From contig MGQN01000038.1 in NCBI GenBank assembly GCA_001797845.1, forward strand, positions 44,807-53,148: a stretch of DNA of 8,342 nt, given 5' to 3'. The DNA comes from Deltaproteobacteria bacterium RBG_16_44_11. GTDB lineage: Bacteria; Desulfobacterota; Syntrophia; Syntrophales; Smithellaceae. A program made the position numbers and the translations under genes. Shown here one piece after another: positions 1 to 6,389 of the stretch. A model generated the notes under the pieces. That model searched no databases and was not told the DNA's origin. It was given only the letters and a program-made list of their open reading frames with translations. Positions within the stretch are counted from its first letter, which is position 1. Each line of letters opens with the position of its first letter.

Positions 1-1472
1 TCCACAACAATCATTTCATCGCCGATGCTGAAAAAATCAGCCCGACGGTAGCCGGTTTTATAGCCGATCTCAGTGACTAATTGTTTATAGGCGCGAACCG
101 TCAATATTTTTTCTTTGCAGTCTTTCATGGCATCAACCGCATTATTGACAAGATTCAAAAAAACCTGTTCCAGCATAGTATGATCACCCGCCACTTCCCG
201 TGATTCATCGTCATACTCACGTCGAATGCTTACGCCACTTTTTTCAAGTTTTGGTTTTGCCAGCGCCAGGACGTTATCAAGTAACGGATTGAGGGGGAGT
301 TGGGTGATTTTGCATGCCGTTTGTCTTGAAAATGACAAAATGTTTTTGATAATATTATCGGCCCGGTTTACCGCATTAAAAATTTTTTCTATTGACTCGC
401 GTATATGGGAATTATCATCGGGAATATTGTTTTCCAGATAATCCACTCCCATATAAATAATTTCCAGCGGATTCCTGATTTCATGGGCGATACCGGACGC
501 CATCCGCCCGAGGGCGGCCATTTTATCCTTTTGTATTAACTGGTCCCGGGTTCTTCGCAACAATTCAACAGTATCATTTAAATTTTTCTCCTTTTCAATC
601 CGGTCGGTGATATCTTTTGAAATAATGCAGACCGCAATAACATCCCGGTTTGACGGATCTTTTATCGGGCTCAGCGTATTGGCAAACCATATGCCGTGAT
701 CTTTATCATAGGATTCATACTGTACCATGTCATTATTTTGGTATACCGATCTCACATGGCTCAACGATTTTTCCGCTTCGGTTTCATCTTCGTTATAAAT
801 CCGTGAAATGGTCAAACCGAAAAGACTTTTTTCATCCTGGTATCCATAAAATTTGACAAGTTTTTGATTGGCAAACAAAAACTTCCCTTCATGATCGACA
901 ATGCACATTAACACATCGGTAGCTTGAACAATTTGCTCGTATCTTTCCCGGGCTTCACGAATCCGTTTGTCTTTGTCTTTTAATCTGATCGTTATGAGAT
1001 ATCCGAAAAACATTGCAATGACGATAATAAACGGAATCCGGATCAAATAGCTCAGCGCCATCGGGCCTGCTAAAGATCCCTGTTGATATAACAGCCAGCC
1101 GTAGATGACAGAAAATATGATGATGTTAATCATCAGGTATTTAAAGCGGGAGCCCATTGTCGTTAATAAGATAATAAAAAAATACATCAGATATAAATCC
1201 GACCCGGCATATCCGGAAAAATAAATCCCAGCCGGCAGCAGTATACTGTCACATAAAACAAGCCCATAGAAAAGCTTGTCGTCATAGAAATATTTTTCCG
1301 GAATGTGGGCAACAATCAGATTGGTCAGCAGATAAACGGCAATGAAAATATATCCACAGATTTCGCATTCTTTGCCGGCAGATGATGAAAAAAGAATAAA
1401 ATAAGCGGTCGTAATAATGACCGCTAGGCGGACAAGAAAAATAATTTTTTTTCTGGGAAATGAAGTTGTCAT
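1..1472 (-). CDS. Membrane-bound PAS/HisKA sensor histidine kinase (partial, C-terminus beyond left edge)
   Basis: Reading the minus strand from the ATG at 1472 gives one uninterrupted frame of 490 codons that leaves the window. The first ~165 residues contain about six hydrophobic segments (roughly 10-30, 40-57, 66-86, 92-106, 112-128, 140-163), so the sensor part is membrane-embedded with no large periplasmic domain. A PAS domain follows (about 178-293), then a HisKA domain with H-box ASGIAHEIRNPL and phospho-acceptor His330. An SFSRQ motif of the NtrB/AtoS type comes next, and the start of the HATPase domain with N-box NLVNNAVDAM (Asn444). The G-boxes lie outside the window. By family knowledge it autophosphorylates and passes phosphate to a response regulator; none is visible here, and it may lie further left. 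An AGAGAGG ribosome site (1478-1484) sits 5 nt before the ATG. The signal sensed cannot be read from the sequence. Confidence 0.93.
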   Translation of the reverse strand, partial: MTTSFPRKKIIFLVRLAVIITTAYFILFSSSAGKECEICGYIFIAVYLLTNLIVAHIPEKYFYDDKLFYGLVLCDSILLPAGIYFSGYAGSDLYLMYFFIILLTTMGSRFKYLMINIIIFSVIYGWLLYQQGSLAGPMALSYLIRIPFIIVIAMFFGYLITIRLKDKDKRIREARERYEQIVQATDVLMCIVDHEGKFLFANQKLVKFYGYQDEKSLFGLTISRIYNEDETEAEKSLSHVRSVYQNNDMVQYESYDKDHGIWFANTLSPIKDPSNRDVIAVCIISKDITDRIEKEKNLNDTVELLRRTRDQLIQKDKMAALGRMASGIAHEIRNPLEIIYMGVDYLENNIPDDNSHIRESIEKIFNAVNRADNIIKNILSFSRQTACKITQLPLNPLLDNVLALAKPKLEKSGVSIRREYDDESREVAGDHTMLEQVFLNLVNNAVDAMKDCKEKILTVRAYKQLVTEIGYKTGYRRADFFSIGDEMIVV

Positions 1473-1511
1473 TATTGCCTCTCTGGTAAGGCATTACTTT
1501 TTGACTTGCTG

Positions 1512-1540
1512 AGTATAAGATAAGTGATTTTGTGTGTCAA
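1512..1540 (-). promoter_or_regulatory. Sigma-70-type promoter of the sensor kinase gene
   Basis: On the minus strand, TTGACA (1540-1535) is followed by a 17-nt spacer and TATACT (1517-1512). That is a perfect -35 box and a five-of-six -10 box at ideal spacing, about 40 nt upstream of the kinase ATG. Seen directly in the sequence; activity is inferred. Confidence 0.75.
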
Positions 1541-1577
1541 TGAAAAAGGAGGCACATGGCGGCAAATCGAATTAAAG

Positions 1578-1625
1578 GGATTCCTAATCCGTGTGCCGTG
1601 CGTTCGACTTGCGCCAGGGGCACCA
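1578..1625 (+). pseudogene. 3' remnant of a tRNA-Arg(CCT) gene; probable att site of an integrated element
   Basis: The 48 nt match the second half of a tRNA position by position. The anticodon loop is TTCCTAA (anticodon CCT, Arg), followed by 3' anticodon-stem strand TCCGT and a 5-nt variable loop GTGCC. Next come T-arm GTGCG / TTCGACT / TGCGC, 3' acceptor strand CAGGGGC, discriminator A and encoded CCA (1623-1625). No 5' half is present: the required acceptor strand GCCCCTG and a D-arm are absent upstream, and anticodon-stem position 28 is already mismatched (G opposite G). A G-T pair at the normally invariant 53-61 position suggests drift. Integrases of phages and genomic islands commonly use tRNA 3' halves and leave such a copy at the far end of the element. 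The fragment reads on the plus strand, so the element would lie to its left. Confidence 0.8.
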
Positions 1626-1767
1626 ATTATCAAAACACATAGCTGTTCCATAGAATATTAAAAATCCACAGCACTAGCACTTTACGTCTAAATATGTTAT
1701 ATGTCATTCACGCTCTTTTTTATTGGTATTAGTTTTAATATCTATAGAAAAAAAGGAGGTAATAATT

Positions 1768-2139
1768 ATGTTCGCAACAATGCTACAAAAGATCAGAAAA
1801 GTGCGTTTTATTAGAATTCTAATTTACATTTTCTGCTTCATTTTCGTTTTTATGGGTTGTGCCAGCACGACAACTATCAAATCCCGGCCTGATGGTGCGA
1901 CAGTATATATGGACAATATCAAAATTGGTGCAACTCCCATACGGTATTCTGATACTGCCCTTGCCGGAACAACCAAATCTCTAAAGCTGACAAAAGATGG
2001 TTATAAACCATTAGAAACTGTGATCAGGAAAAGTGAATTCCAATGGGGGCCGTTAATTGGGGGGCTCTTAGTGTTATTTCCGTTCATTTGGATTCTTGGT
2101 TATCCTGATATTTATGAATTTGATTTAGAAAAAAAATAA
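1768..2139 (+). CDS. PEGA-domain lipoprotein
   Basis: This 123-residue protein has a basic N-terminus, a hydrophobic signal segment (about 14-29) and a lipobox FMGC with Cys31, so it is predicted to be lipidated and exported. Residues about 34-86 match the PEGA repeat style: SRPDGATVYMD, then GATPIRY, then a lysine-rich strand ending DGYKPLE. PEGA domains are small surface or periplasmic beta-domains; no specific partner can be deduced. A second hydrophobic segment (about 94-112, rich in G, L, F, W) lies near the C-terminus before a short acidic tail. The ATG at 1768 is chosen because GGAGG (1755-1759) sits 8 nt upstream; a TTG further upstream in frame has no such site. It converges with dinB. 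It begins about 140 nt after the tRNA remnant, so it is probably the original chromosomal neighbour of that tRNA. Confidence 0.85.
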   Translation: MFATMLQKIRKVRFIRILIYIFCFIFVFMGCASTTTIKSRPDGATVYMDNIKIGATPIRYSDTALAGTTKSLKLTKDGYKPLETVIRKSEFQWGPLIGGLLVLFPFIWILGYPDIYEFDLEKK

Positions 2140-2158
2140 AACGGACACAAAATTTTAT

Positions 2159-2195
2159 CTCAGTGAAGACGCATAGTCACTGTTGAGCTTTTTCC
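2159..2195 (+). terminator. Possible weak terminator hairpin between convergent genes
   Basis: CAGTGA (2161-2166) and TCACTG (2177-2182) can pair across a 10-nt loop. An alternative pairing extends the stem with CTC/GAG across a bulge and is followed by CTTTTTCC (2188-2195). It would serve the lipoprotein transcript and overlaps the 3' end of dinB. The stem is short and the T-run modest. Confidence 0.25.
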
Positions 2196-3223
2196 AGATT
2201 AGTGGCTCGCACGCCGATTAGCCTTACACGCTTCTTGAGCTCGACGCGCTTGAGGCAGGCGAAGGCGGCTTTGCGGATTTCTTCCGCGGAGTCTGTGTAA
2301 CCAGTCATCGTTTTTGCTCTGGTTAGCGTCTGAAAATCACCGAACCTTATTTTTATGGCGACGGTTTTGGCTTGGTATCCGCTATCTTGCATATCAGCTA
2401 CAACTTCCTTGGTCAGTTCCGCGAGAGTTCGAGCAATTACTTGCCAGTTTCTGACATCTTCCTGAAATGTAATCTCACGGCTGATGGATTTGGGTTCCCA
2501 GTGGGTAATCAACGGGCTGTCGTCAATTCCCCGCGAAGCATCATAAAGATATTGACCGTAGGAATTACCAAAGTATTCGATAAGCTTTTCCAGCGGTAAT
2601 GAGGCAAGCTGTCCGATGGTTTCAATGCTAATATTTTTCAGATGTTCTTCTGGTTTCGGCCCGATCCCATATAATTTGCGGATGGGTAATGGCCATAGTT
2701 GACTTTCAGTATCAGTTTTATTCAGTATGGTGAGACCATCCGGTTTGCGCAAATCGGAGGCGATCTTGGCCAGAAGCTTGTTCGGGGCGATACCGATAGA
2801 GCAGGTCAACCCGGTTCTTTCTTTAATCCCGGTTTTAATTTTGGAAGCGATAATTTCCGATGTTTCCGACACTTCAGATGCATCCAGAAAGGCCTCGTCG
2901 ATACCGGCATTTTCCATAATGGGAGTGATTGTCAGCAGGACTGATTTGAATTCCTGAGAGGCATACCTATAAGATTCAAAATCTACAGGAAGAAAAGTTG
3001 CATGAGGGCAAAGTTTGTAGGCAGTTCTCAGCGGCATGGCAGAATGGATACCGTATTTTCTGGCTTCATAGTTAGCTGTCGAAACAACCCCTCTTTTATT
3101 GGGGTTTCCGCCTCCTCCAATGACGACAGGTTTGCCGGTTAGGGCCGGATTTTTCTTCTCCTCCACGGCGGCGAAAAAGGCATCCATATCAATATGAATG
3201 ATTCTTCTTTGCATATAAAACAT
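2177..3223 (-). CDS. dinB: DNA polymerase IV, Y-family translesion polymerase
   Basis: This 348-residue protein matches the DinB family along its whole length. The palm begins with IIHIDMDAFFAAVEE, giving the first metal ligand Asp12 and steric-gate Phe17. The second catalytic block is GIDEAFLD (Asp109, Glu110), where the family more often has SIDE. CSIGIAPNKLLAKIASDLRKP follows in two blocks, then the thumb helix-hairpin-helix (about 180-213, GIGPKPEEHL), then the little finger opening with KSISREITFQEDV. Pol IV extends primers past damaged bases and acts in the cytoplasm. The protein ends NLEKAQQ; many relatives continue with a QLxLF-type sliding-clamp motif, which is missing here. The first ATG (3223) has only a weak ribosome site, and an ATG three codons later is an alternative. 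It is transcribed divergently from the mla operon. Confidence 0.95.
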   Translation of the reverse strand: MFYMQRRIIHIDMDAFFAAVEEKKNPALTGKPVVIGGGGNPNKRGVVSTANYEARKYGIHSAMPLRTAYKLCPHATFLPVDFESYRYASQEFKSVLLTITPIMENAGIDEAFLDASEVSETSEIIASKIKTGIKERTGLTCSIGIAPNKLLAKIASDLRKPDGLTILNKTDTESQLWPLPIRKLYGIGPKPEEHLKNISIETIGQLASLPLEKLIEYFGNSYGQYLYDASRGIDDSPLITHWEPKSISREITFQEDVRNWQVIARTLAELTKEVVADMQDSGYQAKTVAIKIRFGDFQTLTRAKTMTGYTDSAEEIRKAAFACLKRVELKKRVRLIGVRATNLEKAQQ

Positions 3224-3272
3224 AGAATATCATTTCTTCAAATGTTTTAGTAGCGGAAGAAATCTTAATTAT

Positions 3273-3286
3273 CTTGACATATCAAG
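3273..3286. promoter_or_regulatory. Palindrome between dinB and the mla operon; candidate operator
   Basis: CTTGACATATCAAG has perfect 5-bp arms (CTTGA/TCAAG) around a 4-bp centre. Its left arm contains the -35 box of the plus-strand promoter, and it lies about 50 nt upstream of the dinB start. A regulator bound here could affect one or both genes. No regulator is identified; a link to LexA is only a guess because dinB is often SOS-controlled. Confidence 0.35.
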
Positions 3287-3302
3287 TGGTTTTTCATATA
3301 CA
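3274..3302 (+). promoter_or_regulatory. Sigma-70-type promoter of the membrane-protein/mla operon
   Basis: TTGACA (3274-3279), a 17-nt spacer and TATACA (3297-3302) form a near-consensus promoter. The predicted transcript start near 3309 leaves an untranslated leader of about 50 nt before the ATG at 3358. No strong terminator is visible before mlaE, so it probably drives the whole operon. Confidence 0.7.
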
Positions 3303-3357
3303 AAACGCACGTTCTTTGCGCTGAATCTCCATTAATAAGACACTATAAGTATCTATT

Positions 3358-4158
3358 ATGAATAATCTTTTCATTAGTTTTTTCATAGCAATTATCCTCG
3401 CGGCCGGTGTTGTTGGTTTGCTCCGCTTATTTCGTCTGGAGTTCAATCCCACTAATGTTTTCCCGCTTGTGCCCGTCTTTTACGCTATTGTTTACGAACT
3501 TCTCGAAAGAAGAAAAGAGAGAAAGGATAAGCCTGTTCATACGGCCAAAGCAAAAAAAGGGATGAAACCCGGCATAGCCAAGATTTTAGAAAATATCACC
3601 GCGGGCAGAATTTTCACCGCCATCGCCGTCAGCCTTGCCATCAAGATTATCTTCGAAATCATTTTTTTGATTCTTTATATTCAGTCCAGCGAAAAAACTT
3701 TTACTGATCTTTATGGCAGTTTCGATATTGAGACCATCGGCAAATTCATCAAAGGCGATCATCCCTGGCTATCCAGTACCGAAGGTTTTTACAATCTGTC
3801 ACTTCTCGCTGTTATCACAAGTTTGGGCACTGGTCTCTGGGTTGGTTATACTTCAAAAGGCAAAGCCATTATCGAGGGAGTGTTTGTCGGCGCCGCCGTA
3901 ACGCTGATCACCGCCGTTACTAATATGAGTGTTCTTTACCGCGAGATTGAAGAAGTGGCAAATCAAATGGCCAAAACCATGGGTTATGGTATGCGTATCG
4001 GGTTTGCCGTAGTCCTTGCCGGGCAGGTATTTCTCTACGGTTTCTGGGCCGGTATCGCTCATATATCGAAACTCAAACGCAAGAAGTTAACGGCGAAAAA
4101 AATCAATAAGAAAACACAAAAACAGCGGCGAATTCCATCAGAGAAAAAAAGTTCTTAA
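3358..4158 (+). CDS. Unrecognised six-helix membrane protein heading the mla operon
   Basis: I do not recognise a family for this 266-residue protein. It has about six hydrophobic segments: 4-22, 33-49, 86-108, 146-165, 170-192 and 211-236. The loop at 50-84 is highly charged (RRKERKDK, then lysine-rich). A loop of about 40 residues (109-145) contains DHPW. Small-residue patterns such as GTGLWVGYTSKG and GVFVGAA suggest tightly packed helices. The C-terminal ~30 residues are strongly basic and likely cytosolic. It follows the strong promoter at 3274-3302 and lies 114 nt ahead of the preferred mlaE start on the same strand, so co-transcription with lipid-transport genes is likely. There is no clear Shine-Dalgarno before the ATG, so translation may be weak or the start misplaced. 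A role in envelope lipid transport is inferred from position only. Confidence 0.8.
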   Translation: MNNLFISFFIAIILAAGVVGLLRLFRLEFNPTNVFPLVPVFYAIVYELLERRKERKDKPVHTAKAKKGMKPGIAKILENITAGRIFTAIAVSLAIKIIFEIIFLILYIQSSEKTFTDLYGSFDIETIGKFIKGDHPWLSSTEGFYNLSLLAVITSLGTGLWVGYTSKGKAIIEGVFVGAAVTLITAVTNMSVLYREIEEVANQMAKTMGYGMRIGFAVVLAGQVFLYGFWAGIAHISKLKRKKLTAKKINKKTQKQRRIPSEKKSS

Positions 4159-4231
4159 AAACCTTTAAGCGGCATTTCGTAAAATCTTTTTTCTGAACTC
4201 TTCAGTTGACGAATTTTAATAAATATGCCAA

Positions 4232-4246
4232 ATTTCGGCTCGAAAT
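4232..4246 (+). repeat. Short inverted repeat ahead of the mlaE ribosome site
   Basis: ATTTCG-GCT-CGAAAT is a perfect 6-bp stem with a 3-nt loop, ending 11 nt before the AGAGGA ribosome site of mlaE. It could form a small hairpin in the mRNA or be an operator. There is no T-run after it, so it is not a terminator. Confidence 0.35.
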
Positions 4247-4257
4247 ATCCGAAAATA

Positions 4258-4263
4258 AGAGGA
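4258..4263 (+). promoter_or_regulatory. Ribosome binding site that decides the mlaE start
   Basis: AGAGGA lies 9 nt before the ATG at 4273. The earlier in-frame ATG at 4225 has no comparable site and would place the inverted repeat and this site inside the coding region. This favours 4273 as the true start. Confidence 0.6.
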
Positions 4264-4272
4264 ATTTTATTG

Positions 4273-5121
4273 ATGGCACTGACAGCGAATAGTCAAACCA
4301 GCTTGGAGGGCGAAGCAAAGCGGCGGTTGGGTATATTGTTATCAATTCCACTTTCCGCTGTCGGCAGGGTAACAATCCATTGGGTCAATATTTTAGGTTC
4401 CGCGACAGTTTTCCTGATTCTGGCGCTTTTGAAGACCTTCCGGCCGAAGCAGCTATCCAAGGTAGTTCATCAGATCTATTACATTGGGGCGAGATCCACA
4501 ACAATCATTATGCTGGTGAGCGTGTTCACCGGTATGGTTCTAGGCCTCCAATCCTACCACGCTCTGGTTTCCTTCGGAGCACAAGGAGCCGTCGGCACAC
4601 TGGTATCCCTTTCATTAATTCGAGAATTGGGGCCGGTTCTTACGGCCATCATGATTACGGCTCGGGCAGGCTCAGCTACCACGGCTGAAATCGGTATTCA
4701 GCGTATCTCCGAGCAGATAGACGCCTTACAAACTATGCGTATCGATCCGATCAGGCATCTCATCAGCCCGAGAATTAGCGCGGCTATTATCAGCTTTCCC
4801 ATACTCACCACTTTTTTTAACCTCATCGGAATGGTCGGCGGCTATATCTCCAGCGTCGCGCTCTTAGGTCTAAATACCGGCGTTTATTTCCATAGTATTC
4901 AGGCCAATGTCGATATGCAAGACATCACCGACGGTTTAATTAAAACGATCGTTTTCGCAGTGATTGTTGCCACTGTCTGCTGTTACCATGGCTATTTCGC
5001 GCATATGCGCAAAGATAGTCATGGAGCCAAAGCTGTCGGTCTGGCCACCACCTCGGCCGTCGTGATTTCATGCGTATTGATTCTGGTATCCGATTATGTG
5101 GTGACCTCACTTTTGATATAG
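4273..5121 (+). CDS. mlaE: MlaE-type permease of the phospholipid ABC transporter
   Basis: The 282-residue protein is the transmembrane subunit of an Mla (MCE) ABC transporter in the inner membrane. It carries the family block ELGPVLTAIMITARAGSA with TTAEIG (about 118-141), followed by EQIDALQTMRIDPIRHL (147-163), which resembles the conserved MlaE segment that faces the ATPase. Hydrophobic segments fall near 38-55, 76-95, 122-140, 168-200, 222-242 and 257-280, consistent with about five membrane helices plus an N-terminal interfacial helix. Its length fits the family (about 260 residues in E. coli), with a modest N-terminal extension. The start at 4273 rests on its ribosome site; 4225 (298 residues) is the alternative. 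The stop lies 8 nt before mlaF. Direction of lipid transport cannot be read from the sequence. Confidence 0.93.
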   Translation: MALTANSQTSLEGEAKRRLGILLSIPLSAVGRVTIHWVNILGSATVFLILALLKTFRPKQLSKVVHQIYYIGARSTTIIMLVSVFTGMVLGLQSYHALVSFGAQGAVGTLVSLSLIRELGPVLTAIMITARAGSATTAEIGIQRISEQIDALQTMRIDPIRHLISPRISAAIISFPILTTFFNLIGMVGGYISSVALLGLNTGVYFHSIQANVDMQDITDGLIKTIVFAVIVATVCCYHGYFAHMRKDSHGAKAVGLATTSAVVISCVLILVSDYVVTSLLI

Positions 5122-5129
5122 AGAAAACT

Positions 5130-6389
5130 ATGAATACTCCATTAATTGAATTTCTAAATGTCACCAAACGCTTTGGCGACCAAACGGTCTTAGATAGTAT
5201 TAATCTCAAAATATATGAAGGGGATGTTACAACCATAATCGGCCTCAGCGGCGCAGGCAAGAGCGTGCTTCTCAAGCACATTATCGGGCTTATCAAGCCT
5301 GACGAAGGAACCATCCTTTTCCGGGGTAAACCAGTGAGCAAAATGAAAAAAAAGGAAATTAATGAGGCTCTTGCTCAGATGAGTTACATGTTCCAAGGTA
5401 ACGCGCTTTTTGATTCCCTGACCGTTTATGAGAATGTTGCGCTGCCCCTGCTGGAAACAACCAATCTGAAAAAAGCTGAAATCGACCGGAGGGTCATGGC
5501 GAGAATAGAACAAACAGAGCTGACCGAAGCAGTCCATCGGTTTCCTTCAGAGCTTTCCGGTGGCATGCAAAAGCGTGCCGCCTTGGCGCGGGCACTCATC
5601 ACCGATCCTAGGATTGTTCTCTTTGATGAACCAACAACGGGTCAGGATCCTGTCCGAAAAAACGCAATTCTTAGTATGATTGCTCAATATCAGAGAAAAT
5701 TCGGTTTTACGGCGATACTAGTCAGTCATGAAATTCCAGATGTGTATTTTATCTCCAATCGAGTGCTCGCTCTATATAAACAAAAAATTGTTTTTCAAGG
5801 CACGCCGGAAGAGCTGGAAAATTTCGATCATCCGTTCAATGATGAAGTCCTTAGCAGTTTGGAAGATTTGCAAAAAGAATTAACCGGCCTTTATTCCAGA
5901 AGGAAGTTTAAAATTCTCAACAGCGCCCAATTAAAGCGCAAGAAATCAGGGGAACCTCATTCGATAGTAGTTTTTACTTTGGACGATATCAATTCCATCA
6001 TTGCCCATTTAGGTCATGATGTCGTGCAGGAATCCATACGGCGAATGTCTTTGTACATAGACAAACACTTTGGCATCATCGGGGGCATTTCTACCCGTAC
6101 TAATACAAGCGAAATTGTGACGATGCTTCCCCATTCAGATTTTGCGGAGGCGCAAAATATTTTGGATAACTTTAACAAAGATTTTAAGGGCCAGGGCATT
6201 AATGACATTGGAAATTGGACCGGCGTGCGCAAACTGGTAGCCCTATCCGGTCCTATAAAATTTACAATTCTGGCCGGCATTGCCGAAGGACATCCTGATG
6301 AAAAAATAGAATCTATCATTGATTCGGCAAAAGCTAATCAAAAGGAAATATGGACGGCTACGATGAGCCGCGGAGGAGTGAACATATGA
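5130..6389 (+). CDS. mlaF: MlaF-type ABC ATPase fused to a degenerate GGDEF-like domain
   Basis: The 419-residue protein has two parts. Residues 1-~240 are a complete ABC ATPase with Walker A GLSGAGKS (38-45), Q-loop Gln89, signature LSGGM (142-146), Walker B RIVLFDEP (Asp166, Glu167), D-loop GQDP (171-174) typical of MlaF, and His200. It should power MlaE. Residues ~247-408 look like a GGDEF-family domain. They open with LTGLYSRRKF (251-260; family consensus LTGLxNRRxF), keep a GH pair (295-296) in the D-x-D...GH region, and end with an LAGIAEG strand and a helix resembling the family's C-terminus. The active-site motif is NTSEI (325-329) where GGDEF would be, and the first metal Asp is Thr283, so cyclic-di-GMP synthesis is unlikely. 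E. coli MlaF is about 269 residues. There is no frameshift, and the first Met inside the added domain is residue 306, so it is not a separate gene. The TGA overlaps the mlaD ATG. Confidence 0.93.
   Translation: MNTPLIEFLNVTKRFGDQTVLDSINLKIYEGDVTTIIGLSGAGKSVLLKHIIGLIKPDEGTILFRGKPVSKMKKKEINEALAQMSYMFQGNALFDSLTVYENVALPLLETTNLKKAEIDRRVMARIEQTELTEAVHRFPSELSGGMQKRAALARALITDPRIVLFDEPTTGQDPVRKNAILSMIAQYQRKFGFTAILVSHEIPDVYFISNRVLALYKQKIVFQGTPEELENFDHPFNDEVLSSLEDLQKELTGLYSRRKFKILNSAQLKRKKSGEPHSIVVFTLDDINSIIAHLGHDVVQESIRRMSLYIDKHFGIIGGISTRTNTSEIVTMLPHSDFAEAQNILDNFNKDFKGQGINDIGNWTGVRKLVALSGPIKFTILAGIAEGHPDEKIESIIDSAKANQKEIWTATMSRGGVNI

Noticed and set aside
1282..1494. 70-residue minus-strand ORF at the kinase start
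   Set aside because: It is a different frame of the start of the sensor kinase, which has the better ribosome site, membrane helices and family motifs.
1549..1625. Complete tRNA-Arg gene
   Set aside because: The 5' acceptor strand (GCCCCTG expected) and D-arm are absent and one anticodon-stem pair is broken, so only the 3' half is supported.
1556..1642. 28-codon ORF preceded by a strong AAAAAGGAGG site
   Set aside because: More than half of it reads through the tRNA-Arg remnant, which explains the sequence better than a peptide, and the peptide has no recognisable features.
1627..1656. Possible promoter TTATCA-N18-TAGAAT for the PEGA lipoprotein
   Set aside because: The -35 box matches only four of six positions and the leader would exceed 100 nt; too weak to annotate.
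1723..1767. N-terminal extension of the PEGA lipoprotein from a TTG codon
   Set aside because: The extension would cover the ribosome site GGAGG at 1755-1759, which is well spaced for the ATG at 1768.
4193..4205. CTGAA-CTC-TTCAG inverted repeat between the membrane protein gene and mlaE as a terminator
   Set aside because: The stem is only 5 bp and no T-run follows.
5070..5129. Earlier in-frame ATG for mlaF inside the end of mlaE
   Set aside because: The 20 added residues do not resemble the ABC ATPase N-terminus; the ATG at 5130 leads straight into the usual first strand.
4940..5341. 133-residue minus-strand ORF across the mlaE/mlaF junction
   Set aside because: It is antisense to two well-supported genes, with no start signal or recognisable protein features.
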